A DNA stretch of 64,000 nt from Pelosinus propionicus DSM 13327 (GCF_900114615.1 NZ_FOTS01000014.1:54604-118603), one strand, 5' to 3'. Counted from the stretch's first letter, positions 18,240 to 28,150 are shown. A program made the numbers and translations. The notes: generated by a model not told the origin, from the sequence alone.

Positions 18240-19949
18240 TTAAAAATGTTTTATTCCCTGAAGCCATACACGACCATTTTTATCATTGTCACCATACAGT
18301 GGATCTGTCAATCGCCATGCAAAATCAAGGCGAAGGCTATAATCATTGCGCTTATTCCAAATGAATCCAAGGCCAGCTCCCGTAAGTACGGTTTTATTGG
18401 ATGAGCTGTCATACGCATTTTCATTAATTACAACTCGTCCATTATCAATAAAAACAGCTAATTGAAAACTTGGTGTAGGCATATCAAAATGTAATTCACC
18501 AGTAATAATCGCTCCAGTATCCCCACCAGCATCTCCATTCGGGTAAGCTCTTACACCACTAGCTCCACCTAAAAACATTTTTTCTGAGGAATCTAGATTC
18601 TTACTAGCCTTTTGTGCACTTAGCAGCAAGTTATAACTTAACCGTTTAGCAATATATTTTTGACGTTGTATGTTTAAGTTCGTTTTAGCAAAATGGCCAT
18701 TTGTTTTTGCATAATATGCATCATAAGTTAAAACACTTGCTGTGTTAATACTAAGATCCCCCAGCGAACTTGTCAGTGAAAAACTAGTTACGCCATTGCC
18801 TTTAGCATCAAATTTATTACCAATGATGCCAAAATTAAATATATTATCATTTTTATTATTTACATAGCTCTTGTCTGAATCATCCGCATCAGTTAGTGTA
18901 GCAATATGGTCGTCAAGTGTTTTGTGATCGTAGCCTGCACGTCCATACAGGTTAAAATTGCGGGAACGCACAATAGGTTGTGTATAATAAATCCCCCTCA
19001 CATCAGCATCACCAGATGCCTGCAACGCCCTGAATGATCCACCTAAATAATAGTGCGTGCGGGCATATTTTACTCCAAGCTGCCCACCTTGTGTGCCAAT
19101 TGGTTCCTGATAGGAAATGCCAGAATTTCGCAAGTTTGAGCCAGCATAAATTCCGGTTACGATTAGCTCATCACCTACGCCGCTGGCATTACGATACGTA
19201 ATACCAATACTGGCACGCTCATTGCCAGTATAGCTATTTCCATAGTTATCTACCGATATTGCGCCAACAATTTTTTGTACATCCTTAATCTCTACAGTAA
19301 GATCCGTTGTGCCCTGTTTTTTACCTGGTGCAAGTTTCGCTTTTACATTAATTCCACTGGTGTCATTGAGTAGCAATAATGCCCGGTCCAGCACGTCCTT
19401 TTTAACATATTGACCGCTCTTGAGATTTTTCAAAAAGGCATTGACTTTCCCCTTGGACAATTCTGAATTGTTTTTCACATCAATATTACCGTACATCCCT
19501 ACGACTACCCTAATCTCCACCGCTCCATTACGGATACTCTGCGCGGGGATATATGCGGCAGCTACAAGATATCCTTTATCATGGAAATACTTAGAAATAC
19601 GCTCAGCCCGAGTATTCAACTCTTCCATTGTAAGGTCCTTACCTATTCCATCTTTTACAAGTGACAATAATACATCCTCACGATATAAATCCTGTCCGGT
19701 AATATGAATACTTGCAACGTGGATTTTCGGCCCCTGGTTCTCCTTTACTCCCTTGTTTTGTTTTGCATCGCTTTCCACATTTGGAGCAGTTTTCCCTGGT
19801 ACTATTACTTCATTACGATTCTGTATAGTACCAATGGTTTCACCAGCATCAGGACGCGTCGCCGCAAAAGCTGGCAAGAATGACAATACAGAAAAGGCCG
19901 CGGTAAGAGCAATAGCTTTTTTACCATGTTTTGGCATTCTACTTAACAT
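18240..19949 (-). CDS. Two-partner secretion transporter (TpsB, ShlB/FhaC/HecB family)
   Basis: 569 residues from ATG at 19949 (GAGGG 6 nt upstream; the TTG at 19955 abuts the site). Signal peptide about 1-29, then POTRA repeats about 75-225 (VASIHITGQDLYREDVLLSLV; AAYIPAQSIRNGAVEIRVVVG), then a 16-strand barrel with the L6 signature GGASGVRAYP near residue 478 and a C-terminal Phe. It exports the adjacent TpsA across the outer membrane. Promoter C lies 50-115 bp upstream and matches the promoters of the pectin-degradation genes. Confidence 0.9.
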   Translation of the reverse strand: MLSRMPKHGKKAIALTAAFSVLSFLPAFAATRPDAGETIGTIQNRNEVIVPGKTAPNVESDAKQNKGVKENQGPKIHVASIHITGQDLYREDVLLSLVKDGIGKDLTMEELNTRAERISKYFHDKGYLVAAAYIPAQSIRNGAVEIRVVVGMYGNIDVKNNSELSKGKVNAFLKNLKSGQYVKKDVLDRALLLLNDTSGINVKAKLAPGKKQGTTDLTVEIKDVQKIVGAISVDNYGNSYTGNERASIGITYRNASGVGDELIVTGIYAGSNLRNSGISYQEPIGTQGGQLGVKYARTHYYLGGSFRALQASGDADVRGIYYTQPIVRSRNFNLYGRAGYDHKTLDDHIATLTDADDSDKSYVNNKNDNIFNFGIIGNKFDAKGNGVTSFSLTSSLGDLSINTASVLTYDAYYAKTNGHFAKTNLNIQRQKYIAKRLSYNLLLSAQKASKNLDSSEKMFLGGASGVRAYPNGDAGGDTGAIITGELHFDMPTPSFQLAVFIDNGRVVINENAYDSSSNKTVLTGAGLGFIWNKRNDYSLRLDFAWRLTDPLYGDNDKNGRVWLQGIKHF

Positions 19950-19999
19950 TTTCAACCCTCTTTCTTTATTTTTTACATATAAAATGATACCTTAAAGTA

Positions 20000-20064
20000 A
20001 TTTTAATCTACTATGAATTTTCCGTAAATTTGATATATTAAGACAATGATGTAAAATATTAAGA
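20000..20064 (-). promoter_or_regulatory. Promoter C with perfect 21-bp-spaced direct repeat, upstream of tpsB-tpsA
   Basis: Plus-strand ATATTAAGA occurs twice exactly, at 20035-20043 and 20056-20064 (21 bp start to start); a third weak copy, ATTTTAGCG, is at 20077. A minus-strand -10-like TAAAAT lies at 20000-20005, again 29 nt from the proximal half-site. Further similarity with promoter A covers the spacer (TATATCAAATT, then GGAAAATT in minus-strand reading). Confidence 0.65.
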
Positions 20065-20142
20065 TCTTCATTTAATATTTTAGCGCAATTTTTTCTCCCA
20101 TTTCTGGCTGTATGACCTGCTATAGTTTCTAGTCGCAAATAT

Positions 20143-20177
20143 AAAAGAGTGAATTTCTAATGAAAATTCACTCTCTT
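20143..20177 (-). terminator. Terminator after the pectinesterase at 20228
   Basis: Stem AAGAGAGTGAATTT / AAATTCACTCTTTT with a 7-nt loop (minus strand), followed by TATATTT. It separates the 22.7-20.2 kb transcript from promoter C. Confidence 0.75.
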
Positions 20178-20227
20178 GTATTTCAGCGATTCTTTATATA
20201 ATATCTTCTCATATTACTCGTTTAGAT

Positions 20228-21318
20228 TCAGTAAAAGTTCTCTTTATTTTCCTCAGGATTCCATCCATTTAATACGTGGTCAAAACTAAAATTCTGTGCA
20301 TCTTTTTCACTAAGCAGTTGTCTAGTCAGACTTGTTCTTGCACCTGGCCCGTTACTGCCATATTCATAAAACCGGGAATCTTCTGGTCTAAATCCCGACA
20401 TAGAACTCCAACCTTCAGCTGAAATATGATTGTCCATATAGCAATTAATGTAAGCAACTTCACTATTTACACCTGGCCTCCCTCCTGGATGCCAAGGTCT
20501 CCCTAAATTAACAGAGCCATCAGCAACCTCTATACCTTCTTTTTCTAAGCGGCTATTCATGATCAAAATACCATATTGCTCGTCTTCCTTGGTACTAGGA
20601 GCCGTTACATACCCACCCAACCGTGAAACTATGGTACAATTATTGAATACAGCCTGACCAGCACCAAAAATAAAATCAATATGACCGGATATATAACAAT
20701 CAATAAAATATGATCGGCCAGCATCAACATAAAGTGTATCTTGGTAACCAGTCATTTTTACATTGCGAAAAACAGCTTTATCGCTTTGGTATTCCAGCTT
20801 TAAAGCCACGGCTTGTGTATCTTTAACCTTTGTTGGATCATCGCTCTCTTTATTTTGGTTCGCGACAAAATCAAATCCATTTTCAATAGTTATATTTTCA
20901 GCTCGAAAATTAGCCGCCCTGACAATAATCGTTCCACTGCCTGAAGTACCATACTTTGTCCCATTAGAACTCAGTGTACCAGAAGCCGCATCAAAAGTAA
21001 GTATGGTTTTATCTTTATTTTCTCCCAGGAAGGTAATAAAAGGTTTTTCCACTTTCAATTTTTCGTAATATCGTCCAATTTTGATATAAATCAAATAAGG
21101 CTTAATACCATCGGCAGGTGCATCATCCAATGCCTTTCCTATAGATTTATAGGTCTTTATGCCACCAACTTTCATACCGTCTACACCCTTATAGCTACTA
21201 TCTGCTATAGCATTATAGTGTACGGAATCAGCCTGAACCATTACTACGTTCCCTATACCTACAAAAAAGATCATAAAAAAGCTGAACATTAAACTGACAG
21301 AAAATCTAATTTCCATCA
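20228..21318 (-). CDS. Secreted pectin methylesterase (CE8), second copy
   Basis: 363 residues from the second of two adjacent ATGs (21318), 6 nt after AGGAGG; the ATG at 21321 is also possible, but upstream extension has no site. Signal peptide about 1-26. CE8 residues are all present: DTQAVALK, GYQDT, IDFIFG and LGRPW. The WHPGGRPGVN insert after LGRPW differs from the 11068 copy. It follows a GH28 gene by 60 bp, forming a GH28-CE8 pair, and is closed by a terminator at 20143. Confidence 0.92.
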
Positions 21319-21378
21319 TTTCCCTCCTTACGTAAATGATTATGAAATAATGATGTTTTATTCTCTTACCATACTCCA

Positions 21379-22722
21379 TTATCTTTGAATTAAAGTGCTA
21401 TTTTCTTCTTGAATAATTCCTTCTCTAAATCCCGCCGTTATATCAATATTTGAAATTATCCCTTCAATATTTCTCACTTTCAGCCCATTAAGGGCAGCAG
21501 TTATTTTAATATTCCTTAATACTAAGTTCTTAACTGGACTTTCCGGCAACCCAACTATTACACCTGCATATTTTGCCGTCCCCGTAAGCCCGTCAATGCT
21601 AATGTCTTCAAAGAAAGGAGTAAATTCCATAATCGGCTGAGGTAAATCAACACCTGCTTCCGGGATTTTGGGATAATACATCGTAAGCAATATCCCTGTA
21701 CCGACATCCGTCATCGTGATATTCGCATAATGGAGATTCTTAATTACACTGCCTCGATCCCTTGCCGATTTAATACGAATAGCGTTATCGGTATTCACAA
21801 ACGAACAGTTAAAAGTATAAATATTCTGTACTCCCTTATAGGTCTCACTCCCTACTGAAAGTCCATGCCCATGATAGAAGGTACTATTAGTAATATATAC
21901 ATTTTGTGTAGGTGCTCGATGTGCCTTAATTGCAATATTATCATCACCAGTATCAATAATACAGCTATCAATATAGACATTACGACTGCCAGATGGATTA
22001 ATACCATCTGTATTATAGGCTTTAGGAGGATTGAAAATACTTACATGGGAGACGATAACATTTTCACAATTCTTAGGAAGCACAGTCCATTCTGGTGAAT
22101 TTCGCAAAGTCACATCTTTAATGATGATATTCTGAGATTGGAACAAATACATAAGGCATGTCCTAGACAGAGGATATGCCGTTCCTTTAGTTTTCTCAAA
22201 AGCATCCCACCAATCTTGTCCATTACCATCAATTGTACCTCCACCAAAAATGCCGAAATTGCGAGCATATTCCGAAGTAATAAAAGGTTGAGGCGAATCA
22301 CCCTGCGGATAGTCGGCAGTATCTTCTAATTGAAGCGTATTTCCCTTTGGATAATTTGCATAAGGCAGGGCTTTTAGAACAGCAGAAGGTTCAATCTTCA
22401 AATATACATCCGATTTCAGAATGAGCGGTGAAGATAAAAAAGTACCATTCTTTAAAATAACAATACCACCGCCCATTTGCGCACACGCATCAATCGCTTG
22501 CTGAATAGCAGATCCATCATCAGTTATTCCATCCGCCTTTGCCCCGTTATTTCTTGGATCAATCGCATTCCTATTATCCGGCGTATCCTTAGAAATATAG
22601 GTTGACGGTACAGGAGGAATGTTGGAAACCCACGTTGGTAATGTTGTCTCTACATGAATCAATATCTTGCAGAGAAAAAGCAATGATACGGATAATAAAA
22701 AAATAAAAACTCTTTTTTTCAT
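21379..22722 (-). CDS. Secreted GH28 polygalacturonase
   Basis: 447 residues from ATG at 22722 (CAGGAGGATTGTATT upstream). An N-terminal hydrophobic segment (VFIFLLSVSLLFLCKIL) is a signal peptide or anchor. GH28 residues intact: NTDGINPSGS, DTGDDNIAIK, YHGHGLSVGS and RIKSARDRG. It resembles the GH28 at 24730 almost throughout (PSTxIxKDxPxN, KNGTFLSSPL, NGQDWW), so one is a duplicate of the other. It forms a two-gene unit with the following pectinesterase. One difference: NTDGI-N replaces NTDGI-D of the paralogue at the residue after the conserved Asp. Confidence 0.9.
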   Translation of the reverse strand: MKKRVFIFLLSVSLLFLCKILIHVETTLPTWVSNIPPVPSTYISKDTPDNRNAIDPRNNGAKADGITDDGSAIQQAIDACAQMGGGIVILKNGTFLSSPLILKSDVYLKIEPSAVLKALPYANYPKGNTLQLEDTADYPQGDSPQPFITSEYARNFGIFGGGTIDGNGQDWWDAFEKTKGTAYPLSRTCLMYLFQSQNIIIKDVTLRNSPEWTVLPKNCENVIVSHVSIFNPPKAYNTDGINPSGSRNVYIDSCIIDTGDDNIAIKAHRAPTQNVYITNSTFYHGHGLSVGSETYKGVQNIYTFNCSFVNTDNAIRIKSARDRGSVIKNLHYANITMTDVGTGILLTMYYPKIPEAGVDLPQPIMEFTPFFEDISIDGLTGTAKYAGVIVGLPESPVKNLVLRNIKITAALNGLKVRNIEGIISNIDITAGFREGIIQEENSTLIQR

Positions 22723-22805
22723 AATACAATCCTCCTGATACCAATTATATAAACAACTCACATTTCGATTTTATTATTCTCTTTTTAAATTTATAATTAT
22801 GTTAT

Positions 22806-22842
22806 AAAAGGAGCTACCTCCTATCAAGAAGGCGCCCCTTTT
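22806..22842 (-). terminator. Hairpin terminator after the CE12-CE8 gene
   Basis: Imperfect stem AAAAGGGGCGCCTTC / GGAGGTAGCTCCTTTT around a short loop on the minus strand, 64 bp past the stop at 22906. It should separate the pehX-GH28-CE12/CE8 transcript from the next GH28 gene. Confidence 0.6.
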
Positions 22843-22905
22843 GCATCTTTTTATACTACACCGATAAGATCAATAATCAAATAAGTAATAGTTATCTTAA
22901 TTTTG

Positions 22906-24705
22906 TTAAATACGATCAATAGATGCCATTGGGTTCCAACCTTCTAGAACCTTTTCTATTGTATATTCTTTTGCTTCCGCATCTGACAATACTCTTCTAG
23001 TATTACTTATTACTGCCCCAGGACCAGTACTGCCATATTCATACAGTCGGGCAGCAGCAGCGGTATTGTTACTCATATCAATCCATCCTACTGTTGAAAT
23101 ATGTTCCCCCATATAGCAGTTCTTATAAACAACTTGAGCACCTTGCCGCCAAGGTCTTCCTAAAAAAACCGTTCCCGGTTTTTTTATATTACTAATGAGT
23201 CTTGAATTCTCAATTAAGAACCCATATTTACTCTCCTGATCGGTCCCTGCAGCTGTTATATACCCATTATACTTCTTAGCGTCCCGTTCCAGAGACATGA
23301 TATCAACATCTTCAAAGACGGCGCGAGCCATCCCATAAATAAAGTCTACATCACCAGCAATATAGCATTTGTAATAAAACTGTCTATTCGCTTTCCCAAA
23401 GCTGGCCAGTAAAGTATCCTGATGACTTAAAAAACTGCAGTTAACAAATAAGCTTCTATCAGCATCATTTCTTAAAGCTAAAGCCTGGCCATCCTTCAGA
23501 CCTGGATACTCTAGCCGATCAAACGTATTCTCAAAGGTAATATTGATGCCTATAAAATCAGTAGCTAATGGATATATATTGACACTTGCCGCAAGCATCC
23601 CCCATTTAGTTCCATCCTCTTTCAAAGCGCCAGCTGGAAGATCGTACGTAATTTTTGTTTCTGCTGTATCCTCGCCAATCAAGGTAATATGCGGCCTGTC
23701 AATAATAAGTTTTTCCTTATAGGTTCCCTTTTTGATAAAAATAGTTTTCTGTGTATTATTTTCTTTATCGACACCATCAACAGCTGCCTGTACGGTTTTA
23801 TACATCTTACGGCCATTTACCAACTTACCATCATTACCTTCATAATTGCTGTCAACAATACTATCGTATTGTTTGTTCTTAACTACAAAATTTTTACTAA
23901 GTCCAAATGCCGCATTCTGCCATCCAGTTTCAATAATATAGGATTTTAATCCTATATCTAACTTTTTAATTTCATCAATGACAAGTTTCGCCATAAGATG
24001 AGCACCATATTCCATAAAATGAGTATTATCACCAGCACCATTTGGATAATTTTCACTTTCGCCAGGGGCAACATTGAAGAATATCGGCTTGGTTCCCTCA
24101 ATACCTAATGATTCAAACAACTCTTTACTAGACCTTTCCAAATCAATAACAGGAACATGCTCTTCAAGAGCCACTTCCTTCATTGCCGCAGTCCAGGCCG
24201 TATGGGTAGAATTGATTTTGCCATTTTCATCAAATCTTCTTCTTTCTACCGGTGTAACCAGAACAGGTACTGCATGATGCTGTCTTGCCCCCCAAATATA
24301 CTGCTGAATATATCCTTTATATTCAGTACTAGGCTCGGTATATATCTTCCGCTCTGGATCCACTTTTATCGATTTTTCATCATTATGACCAAATTGAATC
24401 AACAGATAGTCTCCTGGTTGTATTTGATCTAATATCTGATTTAATCTTCCCTCATTGATAAAAGTTTTAGAACTCCGGCCGCCTTTAGCAAAGTTCTTAA
24501 TTGTAACGTCTCCAGATAAAAACTTACTCAACATCTGACCCCAGCCAGCTTTTGGTGCTTGTTCCTTTGAATAAGTCATAACAGTTGAATCCCCCGCTAG
24601 ATAAACTGTTATTGGCCTATTTGCAGCAAATGAAATTGAAATAGGATGCAGTATATTTATAGTCATCAAAACAATAATGAATGATAAAATAAACTTTTTT
24701 AACAT
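22906..24705 (-). CDS. Bifunctional secreted CE12 acetylesterase - CE8 pectin methylesterase fusion
   Basis: 599 residues. Signal peptide about 1-28. N-terminal SGNH domain about 30-270: YLAGDSTVMTY (nucleophile Ser), GGRSSKTF, QFGHND and DNTHF. A short linker is followed by a CE8 domain about 295-595: KDGQALALRND (Gln), SHQDTL (Asp), VDFIYG (Asp) and LGRPWR (Arg). Both active sites are complete. It would deacetylate and demethylate pectin in one polypeptide. The start ATG has AAAGGAAG upstream. It lies 24 bp after a GH28 gene. The same two activities are separate genes at 7684 and 11068. Confidence 0.92.
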   Translation of the reverse strand: MLKKFILSFIIVLMTINILHPISISFAANRPITVYLAGDSTVMTYSKEQAPKAGWGQMLSKFLSGDVTIKNFAKGGRSSKTFINEGRLNQILDQIQPGDYLLIQFGHNDEKSIKVDPERKIYTEPSTEYKGYIQQYIWGARQHHAVPVLVTPVERRRFDENGKINSTHTAWTAAMKEVALEEHVPVIDLERSSKELFESLGIEGTKPIFFNVAPGESENYPNGAGDNTHFMEYGAHLMAKLVIDEIKKLDIGLKSYIIETGWQNAAFGLSKNFVVKNKQYDSIVDSNYEGNDGKLVNGRKMYKTVQAAVDGVDKENNTQKTIFIKKGTYKEKLIIDRPHITLIGEDTAETKITYDLPAGALKEDGTKWGMLAASVNIYPLATDFIGINITFENTFDRLEYPGLKDGQALALRNDADRSLFVNCSFLSHQDTLLASFGKANRQFYYKCYIAGDVDFIYGMARAVFEDVDIMSLERDAKKYNGYITAAGTDQESKYGFLIENSRLISNIKKPGTVFLGRPWRQGAQVVYKNCYMGEHISTVGWIDMSNNTAAAARLYEYGSTGPGAVISNTRRVLSDAEAKEYTIEKVLEGWNPMASIDRI

Positions 24706-24729
24706 TTCTTTCTTCCTTTATATAAGCAA

Positions 24730-26049
24730 CTAATTTGAGTTAATCACACTATTTTCTTCTGCAACATACTCAGGGCCATTGGCAGCGTTTATAGTCGTTT
24801 GTGTTGTAGAAACCTGTGCATTCCTAATTGTCAATCCTCTAGGTGCATTAATCATTACATTGGTCAAAGTAACTCCTTGAATAGGGCTCTCCGGCAAGCC
24901 GACAATCGCACCTGCCTCTTTTACTGCTGTAGCTGTAATACCACTGATCGTGATATTTTGATATCGAGGTGTCCCGGAAATTATAGCCTGAGCTACATCT
25001 TCACCTGCAGGAGGAATCTTCGGATAATATCCTGCAATGACTATGGCCCGCCCTACATTCTTCATTGTAATATCAGAAAAATTAGCATTATTCACTAGCC
25101 CTCCGCGACCTCGTACTGACTTAATGCGAATGCCGGTTTCCGTGTCAGCAAATGTAATATTCTTTGCATAAACATTTTCTACTCCTTCTACAAAGTCACT
25201 GCCAATTGACAAACCATGTCCATGATAAAAGGTAGAATTTGTAATGTATATATTTTGGGTACTTCCATTACGCTGCCCTTTTATGGCAATGTTATCATCG
25301 CCAGTATCAATAGTACAACCGTCAATAAAAACATTATTACCAGAGGGATCTATACCATCAGTATTGTGAGAGTTTGCTGGATTATAAATTTTCACATTCG
25401 ATATAACTACATTATCACTATTATGTGGAACCAATGTAAGTTGGGGCGAATTTTGTAAAGTAACATCCTTTACAATAATATCACTACAATCCGAAAAATC
25501 CAAAAGACTTGGACGCTTAATGGTATTGGGTATCTTTAATTTAGGTAGATCTTCTCCTTGCCATCCTTGCGTACGCCACCAATCTTGGCCATTGCCATCA
25601 ATCGTTCCATTACCAAAAACACCAAAGTGGGATGCATTCTTTGCACCAACTAAGGCAGCGGGTTTTGATTGTGGCTTTATATTTTTGGGATAGTCTGCAT
25701 AAGGTACAGCTTTAAGAACTGTAAGTGCTTCAATTTTGAGATAAACACCCGTTTTTAAAACAAGAGGAGACGACAAAAAGGTACCATTTTTTAGGACAAC
25801 TATCCCGCCACCTTTTTGCGCACAACTATTAATCGCTTTTTGAATAGCTACAGCATCATCAGTAACACCGTCAGCCTTTGCCCCGTATGCCCTAGGATCA
25901 ACTGCATTCGCATTTTCAGGACTATCTTTCGCAATAACAGTTGAAGGCAATGGTGGAATAATATCGATAGATGTATTGGCAGCTTTGCTAGGCAAGGTTC
26001 CATTTATTAGCAGCAAAGCTAAAAAGAAAACTAAAATTGTTTTTTTCAC
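24730..26049 (-). CDS. Secreted GH28 polygalacturonase
   Basis: 439 residues with a signal peptide (TILVFFLALLLINGTLPSKA). GH28 motifs: NTDGIDPSGN, DTGDDNIAIKG, YHGHGLSIGS, RIKSVRGRGG. GTG start with GGGAGGAG upstream. It lies 107 bp after pehX-like and 24 bp before the CE12-CE8 gene. Closely related to the 21379 protein. Mode of attack (endo or exo) cannot be decided without modelling loop closure of the active-site cleft. Confidence 0.9.
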   Translation of the reverse strand: MKKTILVFFLALLLINGTLPSKAANTSIDIIPPLPSTVIAKDSPENANAVDPRAYGAKADGVTDDAVAIQKAINSCAQKGGGIVVLKNGTFLSSPLVLKTGVYLKIEALTVLKAVPYADYPKNIKPQSKPAALVGAKNASHFGVFGNGTIDGNGQDWWRTQGWQGEDLPKLKIPNTIKRPSLLDFSDCSDIIVKDVTLQNSPQLTLVPHNSDNVVISNVKIYNPANSHNTDGIDPSGNNVFIDGCTIDTGDDNIAIKGQRNGSTQNIYITNSTFYHGHGLSIGSDFVEGVENVYAKNITFADTETGIRIKSVRGRGGLVNNANFSDITMKNVGRAIVIAGYYPKIPPAGEDVAQAIISGTPRYQNITISGITATAVKEAGAIVGLPESPIQGVTLTNVMINAPRGLTIRNAQVSTTQTTINAANGPEYVAEENSVINSN

Positions 26050-26156
26050 GATTATACTCCTCCCTATATCATTTCAAATTTGGAATAATGATTTATTTAG
26101 TTAAAAGCTTTATATTCTAGTCTAATGCCACAGCATGTGAACAATTCACCAATACC

Positions 26157-27968
26157 TTAGTTCTTACTAACTGTAGTATCTTTATCAAATGAAAGTCCTA
26201 TCGAATTAGTAATGCTCCATGGGTTGGACTCAATATTTTCAAATATAACTTTAGTAAATGAACTATTCTTCATATAATTAATCTTTGCAGGTTTAACATT
26301 ATATAATCTTAAATTCTCAAAATTAATATTCTCATGAAATCCATCACTTTCTCCATTCACTTCTATGACAGGAGCACCCGTAGTGTCCACCGTACAATTT
26401 TTTATAGTAATATTCTTAAACCGTCCAGGCGCAATTGCAGGTTCAAATTTGGCTACTGCATTCTCATCAGAATATATTGACGTAAAAATGAACGCTTGAA
26501 ACTTGATATTTTTCAATGCATTATCCCTAAATAAGATATTTCTGGCTCCTCCCCCAATCGTATTACTGGTTTTACAGCGAAGACCTACCTCATTTTGATA
26601 GATAACATTATCTTCTGCCAGTATATTTTCAATCCAAGCAGCTGTATGACTTCCTGCTACAATAGCTCCATGCCCATGTCTAAAATAATTATTAAATATC
26701 CAGGCATTTTTAGTAGCTTCTCCCTTCTGTCCGATAGCCCCCTGCCCGGCGGCAAAATTTACGCCATCATCACCTGTATCGAAGAAACTATTAAATATCG
26801 TTAGACCATTATTATTGATTAATTCGATTCCATCTCCATTATTAGCATTATAAGTTTGCATAATTATTCCATTGACTGTGACGTTCTTACAGTTTATATT
26901 GATCAATCCATGATTCGCTGGGTTTCTCATGGTAAAACCACCATAATAAACATTAGTAACACCTCTAAGGGTAACCATACTTGGTCTTCTAGGATACGCA
27001 GCTTTAAAATCCATATTACCGAATTCCATTGCCTTTTCAACACTAGTTTTTGCCAGCATGCCAATATTTAAAGTATGATTAGGGGCAAGAACATTATTTT
27101 TACTACTATTTTTAGCTTTATAATATACAGGTAATGAAGGATCTTCCTTGTCAAAACCTTCCTGTGCCCACCCATTGCCATCAATTATACCTTCACCGAC
27201 AATTCTTATATTAGAAATACTGCCATTATCATAGGTATGGGCATTGATCATTGAATAAAAACGTTCATCTGTAGAATAACTATACAGCAAATAATGATAA
27301 GGGTATTCATCAGCATTTTCTGTTGCAAGTAAAGTCGCACCCTTACTAATCTCAAGAGTCATGTCACTTTTTAACCAAATAGCACCCGTTTTAAATATTC
27401 CAGCAGGTATTAAAACTTTCCCTCCCGTAGTACAAGCATCAATTGTTGCTTGAATAGCCTTGGTATTTGATGTAACTCCATCTCCCACGGCTCCATAGTC
27501 AACTATATTAAATACCTTAGGAATATTCATTGTGGTTTGAGTCACCCGAATACTATCTTTTGATTCTTTCCCCTCTTTATTGACTGCTCTTACTGTAAAA
27601 GTATATGACGTCTTTGCTTTAAGACCGGTAACCATGTAATTATGCATCGAGATTTTTTGCGCTGCACGATTGCTAGGGTCCTCATAAAATTTGTCAATAT
27701 TGGTTTTTGCCAATGAGTGATTATTTTCATTTGCATTACCGATTAGTTTTCCATTCATATAAACATTGTAGTTTACAATATCAGAATAATTCCTTGGTTT
27801 TTCCCATACCAATGTAATACTTTTCTCATCGTATGCCAGGGTTGGAACTCTCAAATTTTGAGGTGGCATGACAGTGGCCGCATAAGCTTTCGGCATGCAT
27901 TCTTCCAAGCCATAAATCTGACAGAACATCAACAAAAACATCAGTATTACTATCTTTGCTCTCTTCAT
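26157..27968 (-). CDS. pehX: Exo-poly-alpha-D-galacturonosidase (FnIII-GH28, PehX type)
   Basis: 603 residues, the same length class as Dickeya PehX (602). Signal peptide about 1-30, a fibronectin type III domain about 36-145 (PQNLRVPTLAYDEKSITLVW), then a GH28 beta-helix about 150-590 with NNGDGIELINNN, DTGDDGVNFAAGQG, RHGHGAIVAGSH and RCKTSNTIGG. PehX-type enzymes release digalacturonate from the non-reducing end of polygalacturonate. It follows the esterase gene at 28151 by 182 bp and starts a run with GH28 and CE12-CE8. Note that NxDG replaces the usual NTDG Thr with Gly, as in other PehX-type proteins. Confidence 0.9.
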   Translation of the reverse strand: MKRAKIVILMFLLMFCQIYGLEECMPKAYAATVMPPQNLRVPTLAYDEKSITLVWEKPRNYSDIVNYNVYMNGKLIGNANENNHSLAKTNIDKFYEDPSNRAAQKISMHNYMVTGLKAKTSYTFTVRAVNKEGKESKDSIRVTQTTMNIPKVFNIVDYGAVGDGVTSNTKAIQATIDACTTGGKVLIPAGIFKTGAIWLKSDMTLEISKGATLLATENADEYPYHYLLYSYSTDERFYSMINAHTYDNGSISNIRIVGEGIIDGNGWAQEGFDKEDPSLPVYYKAKNSSKNNVLAPNHTLNIGMLAKTSVEKAMEFGNMDFKAAYPRRPSMVTLRGVTNVYYGGFTMRNPANHGLININCKNVTVNGIIMQTYNANNGDGIELINNNGLTIFNSFFDTGDDGVNFAAGQGAIGQKGEATKNAWIFNNYFRHGHGAIVAGSHTAAWIENILAEDNVIYQNEVGLRCKTSNTIGGGARNILFRDNALKNIKFQAFIFTSIYSDENAVAKFEPAIAPGRFKNITIKNCTVDTTGAPVIEVNGESDGFHENINFENLRLYNVKPAKINYMKNSSFTKVIFENIESNPWSITNSIGLSFDKDTTVSKN

Positions 27969-28150
27969 GTCGCAACCATCTCCCTAATATCATCTTATCC
28001 CTGAGTAGCCTGTATAGTTATTTGCGACATAACTATTAATATTTCTTCAGCTATCCCTTTAGGCTCACTGATTTTCACATTGGTCAGTCAAACAGACCTT
28101 AGCTGAACCCTTGCTATAATACTCTTGAACAAAACGCTTGTTATAAACCC

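Noticed and set aside
22890..22900. TTATCTTAAT on the plus strand as a fifth copy of the activator half-site
   Set aside because: It is in the opposite orientation, inside the intergenic tail of the CE12-CE8 gene, has no partner 21 bp away and no -10 at the 29-nt distance.
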